From positions 186,001-250,000 of the forward strand of contig NW_026251720.1 of NCBI RefSeq assembly GCF_025024155.1: a DNA stretch of 64,000 bases, in the 5' to 3' direction. Below are positions 1 through 10,361 of this stretch, one piece after another; position 1 is the stretch's first letter, and each line of letters opens with the position of its first letter. The notes under the pieces are model-generated. The model ran no database searches. It saw nothing but the letters and a program-made list of their open reading frames with translations, and was not told where the DNA came from. Position numbers and translations under genes: made by a program. The stretch comes from Gamsiella multidivaricata. Its lineage: Eukaryota; Mortierellomycota; Mortierellomycetes; Mortierellales; Mortierellaceae.

Positions 1-219
1 TTGGGGTGGCAGGTCGAGATTGTGAGCTGGGACGAGCAATTGAGCGGTGTGTATTTGGACCTGGCGCTCGAGTATGGATATAAGGGAGATGACAGGGAAT
101 CTGCAAAGAAACAGCGCGCGAGGCGTATGAGGCCGAATGGTGGAAACAGCAGCCGACGAGGGCATTTGAGAGTGTGGTGCCTGGATTGGTATGGCGACCA
201 GTTTTTCCTAGAAGGATGA
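1..219 (+). CDS. 3' end of a NYN-like (PIN-fold) domain protein, partial
   Basis: This is the last 72 codons of a gene that begins before the window; the stop is TGA at 217-219. The first residues read GWQVEIVSWDEQLSG, and after a charged, low-complexity insert (about residues 28-54) comes VWCLDWYGDQFFLEG. That pattern, a Trp-rich strand with W-x-x-Q-L-S followed by a closing strand, resembles the C-terminal half of NYN/limkain-type nuclease-like domains of fungi. The domain name is an inference from pattern memory; only the tail is visible, so the acidic catalytic residues cannot be checked. A possible poly(A) signal AATAAA lies at 291-296, about 72 bp after the stop. Confidence 0.45.
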   Translation: MGWQVEIVSWDEQLSGVYLDLALEYGYKGDDRESAKKQRARRMRPNGGNSSRRGHLRVWCLDWYGDQFFLEG

Positions 220-900
220 TGATGATGTTTTTTTTTTTTTTTTTTTTTTTCCTTTACAAACACAACAATTTTTATTCGAGTTTGAAATACAATAAATATG
301 GACTCCATTGCAAACGAGTCGTCCATGATGGCATGGGTCAACAGCAAATTATCGGCACTGTACTACTTTAAATTTTATTTCTACGGTTCTTGATAGATAT
401 GGGATGTTTGTGTTGGCCGTTGTCTGACGACATGGGCATGGGGGCGGAGAGAGACCGGGGGCATAGGAAACAACAGCCCTCTGTCCCGATCGAATTCCAA
501 AAGCGCTTTTTTACCTTACAGCCAGACAACAAAGGGAGGGAATAGTGGTGTTCTAAAAGGAACAAATGAATGTCATTTACACTTTGTTTGTCTGCGGCAA
601 AGAAACGCTAGTAGTGCATGTCTGTAGTCTATTCGGAAGGATGCCTGCAATTGGGCTTTTCTTGGCATCTGGAACGAAAGTCTTGGCTGGCAAGTTTATT
701 TTTACTCCCCTTTCCATTGAGCGCACAGGGAACAGCGCAGTGTGCACATGGACTTTGTCATCACAAATGAAAATCGTGAGCCCTTTCTTCGTGGATGGGA
801 TAAATACTCCCCGCACCGCCGCTTCCCACCTCCATCTCCTTCATTATCATCAGCCAGACCAAGCAACAGCATCAAGCAACCATAAGAACGATACAGAAAA
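220..900. other. Intergenic, no gene seen
   Basis: It contains a T-run at about 229-250, an AATAAA at 291-296 and a CATGGGCATG motif near 431-440. Open frames here are short, overlap each other on both strands and show no family pattern. The last 100 bp before 901 are pyrimidine- and CA-rich, as in the leaders of other genes in this window. Confidence 0.6.
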
Positions 901-2367
901 ATGACGACCTCCCTATCAGACATGGACAAGAAGCAGAAGGGCCAGCAGAAGAACGACCGCAACATCGAAAACCACCCGCCTTCCCAGTTACCTTTTAACC
1001 CAGATGCTTCCCTTGGCACTCCCCCAACAGCAGCCAGCAATTCAACCTATCCGCCACCAGTTGAACAACAGCAACATCGACAGCAATCACCTCTGACGTA
1101 TCAGACGCAAGGGATCACCATCACGCACACCAGGCCCTCTCCCTTCGGACCCTCTTTCGCGTCCTCATCAACATCGTCGTCTTCCACGGCTTCTTCCTCG
1201 ACCACTTTAAGCAAGGCGGAAGAAAAGGCGCTTCGCAACGAAGCGAAGGCGCGGGCGAAGCTCGAGAAACAAGAGGCCAAGGACCGATACAAGGAGGCCA
1301 AGAATCAGGCGAACGAACTCAAGCGCGATATCAAATACCACGGCACAGAGCTTCAGCGCGATATCAAGCACCACAGCACAGAATTCCAGCGCGATATCAA
1401 GCATCAGACCACAGAACTCAAACGCGGACTCTCGTGCCAGGCCACAGAACTCAAGCGCGGACTCTCGCACCAGGCCAAGCAGGCTCTCACGGCTGTCAAG
1501 AACGAACTCGAGCGACTCGATCGAGGCAACGGCATCGGTGACCCCTGCGGCAGCAGTAGTTGCTGTGGAAGTGGTGCCCAGGTATATGCGACACCGTCGG
1601 TTCTGTCTGCTCCCGTCCAGCAGCAGCATCCGGGAATGTCCCACGGGGTGGTCACGGCTTACCCACCGCGCCAACTCTCACCGGCAGAGCAGCTCGCTCT
1701 TCAACACGAGCAGATAAAGCAACAAAAGCATTTGAATCGTCAGCTTTATAAGGAGCAGAAGTGTTTGAATCGACATGAGCGGAGGGAGAGACGACGTCTG
1801 GAACGGGAGATCCGGAGGGAGGAACGACATGTCCACGTACCCTTTCCGTTCGGCCTCGTCACTTTGGGGCCACGGATCGTTGGTGGTGTAGCGAGGACGT
1901 TGCTTACAGATGGCTCCCATCACCAGCAGGAAGAATTGCGTCCGACGGTGACAGTTGCACCTGCCCCGTTGATCTATCAGGCCGGGCACCCACCCCAGCA
2001 ACAACAGCAGCAACCGCTTTACCAGCCTCCTATGCAAGTGATCCCTCCTTTCATGCAGCCGTACTCGCCGTACTACCCTTCAAGCCAACCGTCCCCACAG
2101 CCAGAGCAGAAGAAGAGCGAAAAGAACATCGGACCTCAGGATCCATTGCTGGTGTACTCGATGTCGAACCTGTCCCTAGGTGCGACACCGCCCTCGTCTG
2201 CGTTGTCGTTGTCGTCGTCGTCCTCTAGGCCTGCGCCTTCTGCGCCACCGATGGCCGCGATCGGTGCTCACAGTCCAGAGCTGGAGCGGGAAGCGGTGGA
2301 GAACGATGATATGTCGGTCCCCCCTCCACCGTACGAAGCTACAGCCTCGTCGGCTTCACGTGCTTGA
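901..2367 (+). CDS. Unrecognised coiled-coil protein with 11-residue repeats and C-terminal PPxY
   Basis: This is a single-exon gene of 488 residues; the family was not recognised. Residues 1-100 are Ser/Gln/Pro-rich. About 100-200 is a charged helical stretch (KAEEKALRNEAKARAKLEKQEAKD) followed by five consecutive 11-residue units of the form TELxRDIKHxx, encoded by 33-bp DNA repeats at 1315-1479. A second basic coiled segment (HERRERRRLEREIRREERH) lies near residues 285-310, followed by a short hydrophobic stretch (FGLVTLGPRIVGGVARTLL). The tail is Pro/Ser-rich and ends close to PPPPYEA, a PPxY motif of the kind bound by WW domains. ATG 901 is the first good start, and an AATAAA sits at 2441-2446, 74 bp past the stop. 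A membrane-remodelling or scaffold role is possible but unproven. Confidence 0.8.
   Translation: MTTSLSDMDKKQKGQQKNDRNIENHPPSQLPFNPDASLGTPPTAASNSTYPPPVEQQQHRQQSPLTYQTQGITITHTRPSPFGPSFASSSTSSSSTASSSTTLSKAEEKALRNEAKARAKLEKQEAKDRYKEAKNQANELKRDIKYHGTELQRDIKHHSTEFQRDIKHQTTELKRGLSCQATELKRGLSHQAKQALTAVKNELERLDRGNGIGDPCGSSSCCGSGAQVYATPSVLSAPVQQQHPGMSHGVVTAYPPRQLSPAEQLALQHEQIKQQKHLNRQLYKEQKCLNRHERRERRRLEREIRREERHVHVPFPFGLVTLGPRIVGGVARTLLTDGSHHQQEELRPTVTVAPAPLIYQAGHPPQQQQQQPLYQPPMQVIPPFMQPYSPYYPSSQPSPQPEQKKSEKNIGPQDPLLVYSMSNLSLGATPPSSALSLSSSSSRPAPSAPPMAAIGAHSPELEREAVENDDMSVPPPPYEATASSASRA
1315..1479 (+). repeat. 33-bp tandem repeat inside the coding sequence, 5 units
   Basis: Five in-frame 33-bp units begin with GAACTCAAGCG or variants (GAGCTTCAGCG, GAATTCCAGCG). 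Units 1-3 encode RDIK and units 4-5 encode RGLS at the same place. The 11-residue period is typical of hendecad coiled coils. Confidence 0.85.
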
Positions 2368-2819
2368 AAAGCATTTGTATCAATATCCTGTGCACTATCC
2401 CTGATTGTAATATAGTTCGCTGCAATGAATGGCGTTAGTTAATAAAAGGCAGCATCCCATCTTTACCCAGAGTCACTGTAACTGTGGGGCATTAAGTGAT
2501 AGAGTGATAGTTAGTGAGCCGGAAAATTTTTTTGATGGCCATGGAAATCACGCCGTGTCCACCTTGTCCACATGGGCATGAATTTATGCGAGTATACGTA
2601 CAGAGGCAAATTAGCCCACTTTGCCACCTTTTTCTAACTCCTCCCTCGATCGCCATTCTCGATCATTACCTTGTCCTCGCGCGCATCAATCTCATCGTAA
2701 TCGTTCGCTTCCACCTTTTTTATTATTATTATTATTATTTATTGAGCGCATAACTTGCCTATTTCTTTTTTTAAGCGCGTTTTATTTTACTCCACCACTT
2801 CCCTATTTGTTATACACAC

Positions 2820-2862
<43 letters not shown>

Positions 2863-3331
2863 GCCAACCCACTATAAGATAAGTAGGCTTCTTTTCTCTT
2901 TTCTGTATTGCGCCCTTGATTTATTACTTCCAATACAGCAGCTCTGCGGTGCCTAGTTGGTCGGGCAGGTGATCAGAGTGGGCAGTAAGTGCCATTGCGG
3001 CGCTACTACGTGTGGTGCCGTTAGTTCATCCCATCGCCTGCGGTCATTTATTGTTGGCTCTACCTATTCTTTCATTTTTATTTATTGGAGATGAACGATT
3101 GATAGAGTCGGAGATTGACCTCAGTTAGTTGCCATTCTCTCCTTTCTGGTTGACCATTGAAAGGAGGGATGTCAATGATGTTGCACAAAAGTGGATGCCA
3201 TCGCCTTATCTGAGCGCTATGAATCAGGGGTTTCATGATGATCAATGCTGTGGTTATAAGAAAGGCATACCATCAATGAACTGATACTTTTTAACACCTG
3301 GAACAATCTAGTGCCCCCAAAGAGAGGTGAA
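2368..3331. other. Intergenic, low-complexity DNA
   Basis: It holds the poly(A) signal of the upstream gene (2441-2446), a CATGGGCATG motif near 2571-2580, a (TTA)n-like patch near 2720-2740 and a (CT)n microsatellite at about 2824-2859. No credible coding region was seen. Confidence 0.6.
2824..2859. repeat. (CT)n microsatellite
   Basis: About 18 perfect CT dinucleotides. Confidence 0.95.
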
Positions 3332-5775
3332 ATGGCTCTTCAGTATATTCAAAAAAAGGGCAAAAAGGCAACACCGGTTGGATTTTTTAAAAAACATGGC
3401 TTCAAATCGTACCAAGAAGGTTCCGCGTCCTCGGAATGGCTGGTCGCCGTTGACAATAAGCCAACGTTTATTGCCGCATATCATAACTCTAAAAGAGAAC
3501 GCTCTGAGTTCTGGAAGGGGCTGAAGATGCTAGAGGTAAGACGATCTTCTCTGTCTGTGCAAGTCACTAGCACAATTATATGTACTGCTGTTAAGTTTTG
3601 TAAATTTGTCCCGCAAATTCGTAGAACTACAACAGACAATTAAAACCGTTGGTCGTGGAAGAAAAGTTGGCAGTAGCATATCAGCACAACCGTGAATTTC
3701 GCGAATATCAGCAGCGTATGTATACTTGTATACTCTTGGTGTGTGATGTGTAGATGTTTTCATCGTCCTACTTATTGATATGTTTACATTCAAACTGGAC
3801 CCTAGACCTGAACCCTTCCACCAGTGGAGAGTCTTCAAGCAACGCAGCATCTATCACTCCCGCTAACAGTGCCGGTGCATCCCCACCCACGTCCACATCC
3901 ACGTCCACATCGATGTCCACATCGATATCCGCATCCACATCAGCAACCTCATCTTCGTCCGCGTCCATAGCGTCAACACCCTCCATCACGGATATTACCT
4001 CTCTGGTTGCAATAAAGAAGCGGAAAATACATATGCAAGAGCCCTACAAGTGGTTGCTGGATGCGGCGCATAAAGTGGTATGTATTACTGCTTCAGACGG
4101 CGCCATGGTAAGCAATTAGCTTTGAGACTGCGTAGTAATTTTTTTTTTTTTTGTGCTTAGCATCGAGGAGGAATGATGAAGGTCGCGGAGAGAGACATAT
4201 CGAATTTGACGCCAACACGTCGTGGCCTCTACGGACTGGCTTTAGACAGCCTTGTCTGCTTTCAACATGACCGAGAGAATGTCTCATCAGAAAAAGACGC
4301 CTTGTAAGCGAAATATTAAGCGTCAATTTCGTATGATTCTTCATATTTATCCTTCCACTGTGTTCTAACATCATATACAGTGTTGCACTTTCTTGCACGT
4401 TGGACTTAGCTGGTCCGAAACTTCAAGACTATTTCGAGGAGGATATTTTAAAACGAGCCAGAGATTCGTGCTCAGTGCAGTGGTCTTCCACCGGTGAATT
4501 GACGACGATTCTAGAGCCCTTGTTCGCAATATTTCTTAAGAATAAGGACCCAAAGCATCTGAGAAAAGAGTTACTGAGGATGATGGCCAATCTCCATGAA
4601 TTGGATTGTCTAGAATTTTGCATCTTGTCCGCACTTGACGCTATGTAAGCTTTTCTTTTCCTTTTCCTTTTTTTCTCTCGACGTTATAGCACTTGAACTA
4701 ACGTTTTCTTTTAATCGATTGTAGCTGTGGCTTTATCATATCACCTGCGGTGAAGGAGGGTCTTCACGCCTTCTCAGAGGCAGACTATGTTTCTGTGTGG
4801 GAGAACCTGATCTCTATATGGCTCAATCAACAGTTTATATGAAGAGGTTTGTCAATTTACTCCGGGTCAGGTTAACTCAGCAGTGAACTATTGGCTCCTT
4901 GACTAATGGCGCTGTTGTTATTTTTTTAGTTGCCCGTCTTTTTTTATGCATTTGCTTTCTTACATTCTAATCCTTGCCTCTATTTTATCTATCTGTGTTT
5001 ATTTAGTGGCGAGACAGTCTTGGTGTCTTCAAAGACGACCCAAGAAATACTGAATGCTGAGTTTTCTGACTTCGCCAATTTTGGCAGGAAGGTTGATTTA
5101 GTTTTCAAGAGCAGAGACGTGGAGCTTGTCAACTTTGAGTTTAAAGGCCATGGTGTTTCGGAAAGCTGCCTCCAAATTCAACATAAAAAGAATATCAGGC
5201 TCAATCGCGCAATCATAGAAGAGTTGAAAAACATAGGCATTATGAAGCCATCAGTTGTTTTTGGTGATTTCGAAGGTATGTGGTCTACTGAAACGTGAAC
5301 TGATATTGTGATCGATAGCGGACGTCGAAAACGAATACAGGGACTAACCTTAGACAATTAAAATGTCCGGATTCAATTAGGGCTGACAGGTTGCTTTTTT
5401 TTACTAAGTCCATTTGAGGATGTCTTTACCTGTGGACTTGTGGAGGTGGCATCCATTCCTACGGATATAATTGAACTGGAGGACTTATTGAGAGATGGAG
5501 AATTACTTCGCGTACTAATAACTATCGCAGTAAGTTTCTGACTACAAAGACAATCATAATAACTCATGGATAAGATGCTATAACTGTAAAAATCTGATCT
5601 GAATTCAACTTAGAACTATATCAAGGACCTTGAGAATCAAGCAAAGCACGCCATAGTGGCCAGTGAACAAGAGCACAAGCGCAGAAAACTTGCTCGAGTA
5701 TATGGTGCCGGAAGACCGTTCACACCTCCACGCCTTGAAAGAACATTTTCAAAATCTGTTTGGCTGTCCCCCTAG
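3332..5775 (+). CDS. Nine-exon gene with a PD-(D/E)XK nuclease-like C-terminal domain
   Basis: The inferred exons are 3332-3535, 3625-3715, 3806-4077, 4161-4303, 4381-4644, 4725-4832, 5007-5275, 5390-5529 and 5614-5775, together 550 residues. The sixth exon uses a weak GTTTAT donor that avoids a stop just after it. A Ser/Thr-rich linker (exon 3) precedes a helical region (exons 4-6). Exon 7 then shows GRKVDLVF, 14-15 residues, and VNFEFKGHG. This spacing of an Asp and an E-x-K fits the PD-(D/E)XK nuclease fold, and the layout matches large lineage-expanded families in Mucoromycota, some thought to derive from transposons or effector nucleases. The family link is inference. The tail is a Lys/Arg-rich helix ending in a conserved-looking PPRLER. 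Exon 1 is the least certain part: another frame starting at ATG 3396 reads VPRPRNGW, like an HMG box. Confidence 0.6.
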
Positions 5776-5855
5776 AATTGGTAGTCTAAGATGAGATAGT
5801 TTATTTATATTTTATTTTCCGTCTCTGGTGCGATGGTGAGTCGAGGTTAGCTAGT

Positions 5856-7305
5856 CTACATGAAATAATCCGGCTTCTTGACGTTGATGCCGTACTCTCC
5901 CAACGCGTCCGAGAGGTCTTCCATGGTCAGCACCGTCTTCTTTTCCTATTCAAAGAGTTAACGATCCAAAAGTGGCTGTCAGTTGCTGGAGCTCCATCAA
6001 AAAAATAAAATGAAATAAAAAAATAAAAACATCTAAACCCGAGGATTAGTCAAAAGATACCTTTCCAGGAGCGCGCTTCTGAGATTGCTGTCGCACTTTA
6101 CAGTACTGGAACGCGTCCGTCGCTATATCCGAGACAAACTTTTGGGCCGCTAATGCCAACAATCGTTTACTGGAAAATAGGACATCGAAAAAAAAAAAAA
6201 AAAAAAAGCGCGTTAGCTTCTGTGGGCAACGATTATCCTTGGTATGACAAATAGTGATTGTAAGAACTTCTGACGCTTGGCAAGCATCTTCGTTTCCCTT
6301 ACATTCGGACGTCGTCGCAATCGAATCCTGTTCTGCTAAGATAGTAGTCCGTCACTGCATCTGGGATCTATGTAAAAATAAAAATAAAAAAATATATACG
6401 AACGTGCGACAAAAGTAATAACAGACCATGGACTCAATATTAATTTCTCCTACGAAATGAAGGCCAATAAAAAATAAAAATATAAACGAAGCAGCAAGCT
6501 GTATGAAACGTACGATTGGGTTGTAGTTCTCCATCATGGGCAAGAACTCCGCGAGGGTACGATCCTTCCTGTTGAGTTCCTCCTCCTTTCTTGACTGCAG
6601 GGCCGCACCGACGGCCATGTTGTGCTGTGTGACCGACGGTGTTCCAACTCCTGTTCCCAGTACTGACGCTGGTGCTGATGTTGTAGGTACCTGCAATTGT
6701 TGTTGTTGCTGTTGAAGTTGAGCGAGACGCGCCTGGGCTTGGGCTTGCTTCTGGAGAAGAAGTAGTTGCTGCTCCTGATTGTATCGCTGGTGTGGGTCCG
6801 GTACTGTTGCTTGAGAGGTCGTCTGTGCCGTGCTCGCTGGTCCGGCTGCCTGTGCTGATGCTAGTGTTGCAAGAGATGGATCAGCGGGGTTGGCAGGAGA
6901 TGGAGCAGAGGCAGCGATTGCTGGTGCAGCGCTGGTCTCGGTAGCAGGTGGAGGAGGTGTGGAGGTAGATACCACACCTGCCATGGGACTTGACACAAGT
7001 GCGGGCGTCGTAGGTCCAGGTCTGTGAGAAGGCGTCGATGGTGCAGAGGATAGTGGTGAAGATTGAGCATGCGGTTGCGCGGCAATAGAGACAGCGGGTG
7101 CTGGAGAAGAAGAGTCCTGAGGAGCGTGAGCGGGGGTCAGGTTCGAGGGGGTGTTCTGGCCGGAGGGGGTCATATTGACATCGGAGTCGGTCTGTCCACC
7201 CTGAGCAGCAGGGGTACTGGTGCCGCTGGCCTGCGAGAGACGAGGACTTTCCATGGCGGTGTCCTCAGCAGTGGTGTGGCTCGAGTTGGAGGAGCCTTCA
7301 GACAT
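5856..7305 (-). CDS. TAF10: TFIID/SAGA subunit TAF10
   Basis: TAF10 is a histone-fold subunit shared by TFIID and SAGA that acts in the nucleus in RNA polymerase II initiation. The exons on the minus strand are 6514-7305, 6303-6367, 6061-6169 and 5856-5945, giving 351 residues. The first 240 residues are low complexity (Ser/Thr/Pro/Ala, then a Gln-rich stretch), as in many fungal TAF10 proteins. The conserved fold starts at LAEFLPMMENYNPI and continues across introns with IPDAVTDYYLSRTGFDCDD, then RLLALAAQKFVSDIATDAFQYCK, the TAF10 signature. The end is EDLSDALGEYGINVKKPDYFM. It is divergent from Elongin A, with 411 bp between the start codons. The 5' flank carries four 13-bp repeats. Identification is strong; the exact N-terminus is less so. 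Confidence 0.92.
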
Positions 7306-7716
7306 AATGATGGTTTTGAAAGTCTTGCGTGTGGAAGAGATTGATGTTGTGGGGGGTGAAAAAGGTTTTCTGTGATGCTTGACCCTTCTGTGAACAGCGT
7401 TCTCCTGAGCTTCCTAAAGGTATCTCTAGCGATGTCCCTGAAGGTGTTTCCTGAAAGTGTTTCCTGAAGGTGTTTCCTGAAGGTGTTCTTCAAGGCGTCC
7501 CTGCCGGCAAAAGTCTCGAGTGCAATGCTTGGTGGAGGCAAAAGATCCTTTCGTTTCGTGGTTCATTGGCAAGAGCTGAACAAGGTTTTGGCTGGCCATG
7601 ATGTGGTGGCTTGCCAGTGCGTAGAGTATAAATTGGGGTCGCGGACATGGCCCGTTGCCGCTCTCTCCTCCCAATTTCTCGACCCGTACATATCCCCCTA
7701 GAGCCCTGGTCACAGG
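7306..7716. promoter_or_regulatory. Divergent promoter region of TAF10 and Elongin A
   Basis: The 411 bp between two divergent starts holds four 13-bp repeats on the TAF10 side and a TATA-like TATAAATT at about 7627-7634 on the Elongin A side, roughly 85 bp before its ATG. The promoter role is inferred from position. Confidence 0.5.
7437..7488. repeat. 13-bp tandem repeat, 4 units
   Basis: Units of CCTGAAGGTGTTT with one or two substitutions run back to back at 7437, 7450, 7463 and 7476. They lie 132-183 bp upstream of the TAF10 start, probably in its 5' leader or promoter. Confidence 0.85.
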
Positions 7717-9891
7717 ATGGCATTCAGCGGAACAGGACATAGGCTCGGCGATGGAGACCCAATAGTGCTCTCCGACACTGAAAGTGCTGCTCCTGTATCG
7801 ACTAGTCATATAGGGACCATCCCGTCACTCAAAGATATTTGCCTCAGTACATTGGATCGCTACATCGACCGTAAGCTATCTCTATCGCTTCTCGATTCAA
7901 ACGGGGGTTCTTTATTTGTCGTTGCACTTGGGACCAAATGACCGCGGAATTAAACAACGTTGGACTTTGATATGTACCATGTGCTTGACAAACGGTACTT
8001 CATTCCATCGAGCTGACTGTCTTCTACATTTTTTGTCCGATCGATATTAGTGCTGGAGGACATTGGAACGACACCATACTATCTAATCGAGAGCGTCCTT
8101 CGAAAGTGCAATGGTAAGAGCTCCAGTCGACCATTTCAAGGCAAGGAAGTTTTTGCAAGAGCGGTTTCAAACTCACAGATATGCCGCGTTTTTTTTTTTT
8201 TGGTTTGCTGGCGTAGTCAAGCAGCTGACGCGGATTGAATTGCATACGGAGGTGAGCAAATCTTCGAGGGGATTGTTCTTTCTCATGACTGTTCCTTGCT
8301 ACAAGTGGCCTGATCTGATTTCATTGGTTTCTACTTTTTGATATAGGGGCTGAGCGAGTTGACAGACGGTAGGATAAAATGCGGGACGACCGAGGATGCG
8401 GTACTACACGCCAGTTTACTTCCTAGGGTATGCGGAACTCACCTATCGATTTTTCTTTTTAGAACTGTGGTATATACACGCCACGAATGACTTTGAAGAC
8501 CTTCGGAAAGAAGCACGGCATTACAATCACAGTGGAGAATGGCGATCAAGATATCACGTACGATAACAGGTGCATACTGGACGTAATGGATTGTTCGCAT
8601 GGACCATGCGCCTATAGCCTCTCATTCCCTTTGCCCTTCTTTCTCTGTATTAGGCCATGAAGCAGGAGGTTGAGGAGAGGTTTGAGCGCAGGAGGGCTCT
8701 ACTTCGACAATCTTACTCGCAGATCGATAAAGTCAAGCAGGATAGACGTGTTATCATGGATCCGAACCTGCGATTGCCCAAGAAATCAACCAAGACCACA
8801 CCTTCCTGGTCCACTGCAGCGCCCAAGAAGAAATCGCTCTTTGAGAAAGCAAGGACAGAGGCCAGAAAAATGTATAGTGGCAGGATACGATTGCGGATTA
8901 AATTCTTTGGACCGGTCAATATTATGAAAGACATTCTAACATTTGCCATGCTCTCATTTCGGTGATCAAAGCACACAAATGTACAACACAAGTCCATACC
9001 CACCGCCGCCCAGGACTAGAATTACAGGCTCCAGCAGCAGCAGCACCGGATCCCAGCCGGTTACGCGTCGTATCGTTGCTCCAACCTCAGTCTTTGCCAA
9101 CAATAATACTCCGATTACTCTAGGCTCTGCCGCCTCACGGAACGATCCTACATTAATGGCGCATGGTCCCTCCACGTCGAATCCACCATCTGTAGCAACG
9201 CTAGCCAGTCGGACGAAACGATACTCTTACAAAACAAGGCCAGTGGTCTACACAGCGCTGTCAAGGTCCCTACCCTTACAGAATCCTGATGATTCCACAT
9301 CTCCCACCATGAAAAGAGCACCCGTTGTCCATAATCCTATTACTCCCACTGCACCCGGAGCCATCGTAGATTTCTTCAAAGAGGTATAGTTCTAATACAT
9401 CTTTGTTGAAACCAAGGAGACGATGGAAGGGCTGTGTCTCTAATATCTGCTTGTCGCGTTTTCTGTATGGCATGGAAAGATCAATCCAGCGCATAGATCC
9501 CCATCTTCACCTCCAGAACTGCCATCAAAGACAATTCAGATGCTGCGTGAGGACGCCGCCACAACTGTTCGATACGATTATCCTCAGGGCCACGCATACA
9601 GGAAGCCGCCAGACGGTGGTCCGCAGATGAAGAAAGCAAAGGTCGACGGCGACTACAGCTGGCTTGAAGATGATGACGACGTCAGAGACGATTATCAAGA
9701 GGACAAGCATCTCAAGTCGAAGGATCAGTCCCGCAGCAAGGACAGCAGTAAGACACCTGTGTCACTCGAGGAGGCTGGACGACGATTCTTTGAGAAGGTA
9801 GGCTCTGCACCAGCAAGTCTATTCAATTATGATTTTGCTCGCGTATTACATACTCATTGAATACCTTTGATTCTAGCTGATCGGTAAATGA
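7717..9891 (+). CDS. ELA1: Elongin A (RNA polymerase II elongation factor subunit)
   Basis: Elongin A is the large subunit of the Elongin transcription factor and in fungi also a substrate receptor with Elongin C and cullin 3. The nine inferred exons are 7717-7870, 8051-8113, 8217-8251, 8347-8368, 8463-8557, 8654-8871, 8972-9383, 9480-9797 and 9877-9891 (443 residues); exon 4 is a 22-nt microexon. The N-terminus reads IPSLKDICLSTLDRYID, then LEDIGTTPYYLIESVLRKC, QLTRIE, ELTDELW and DF, the BC-box/F-box-like Elongin A domain. After it come the ERRRALLRQS helix and SLFEKARTEARK, a conserved Elongin A element. The rest is disordered until EEAGRRFFEKLIGK at the end. The short exons were needed to restore the domain, which supports the splice model. 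Confidence 0.88.
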
Positions 9892-10361
9892 TCATAGACT
9901 GCATTTTCACTTATTCCAAGAGGCAGCGGAATCCAGGACTGCCATGCCGTGCCCATTGGCGTCGAGACTGCGACACTGCCCTTTTGGGGCTATTTCTGTC
10001 CTTGTGAACTACTGCCGTCCGCGTAAATGATGTCTGATCGAGACCACGCTCTTCAGCTCTTTCATGTGGTGACGCACCGCTGACAACAATGTCAAGCTGT
10101 TGCCGCTCGCCTGTCGTGCCAGTGTCAAGGGCAGTACCTTTGCAGCTTCCACATGATTAGGATACGTTCGTCACCATCCAGTAATTGCACCTGCGCAGAT
10201 AGCGCCCCACATTTTGGCAATAAACGAATCATATGCTTTGCAGAAGAAATGTATTTGAGGGCGTTCTTTATTATCATTAGGCTTGATTTGTGTGAAAGTA
10301 TTAAGGAAGCATGAGATGGGAAAAGAGACGCTTTTTTTTTGTTTTCGATTTTTTTTTATTT
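9892..10361. other. Intergenic between convergent genes
   Basis: An AATAAA at 10219-10224 could end the Elongin A transcript, 328 bp past its stop. T-runs at 10332-10360 would serve the minus-strand neighbour. No coding pattern was seen. Confidence 0.55.
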
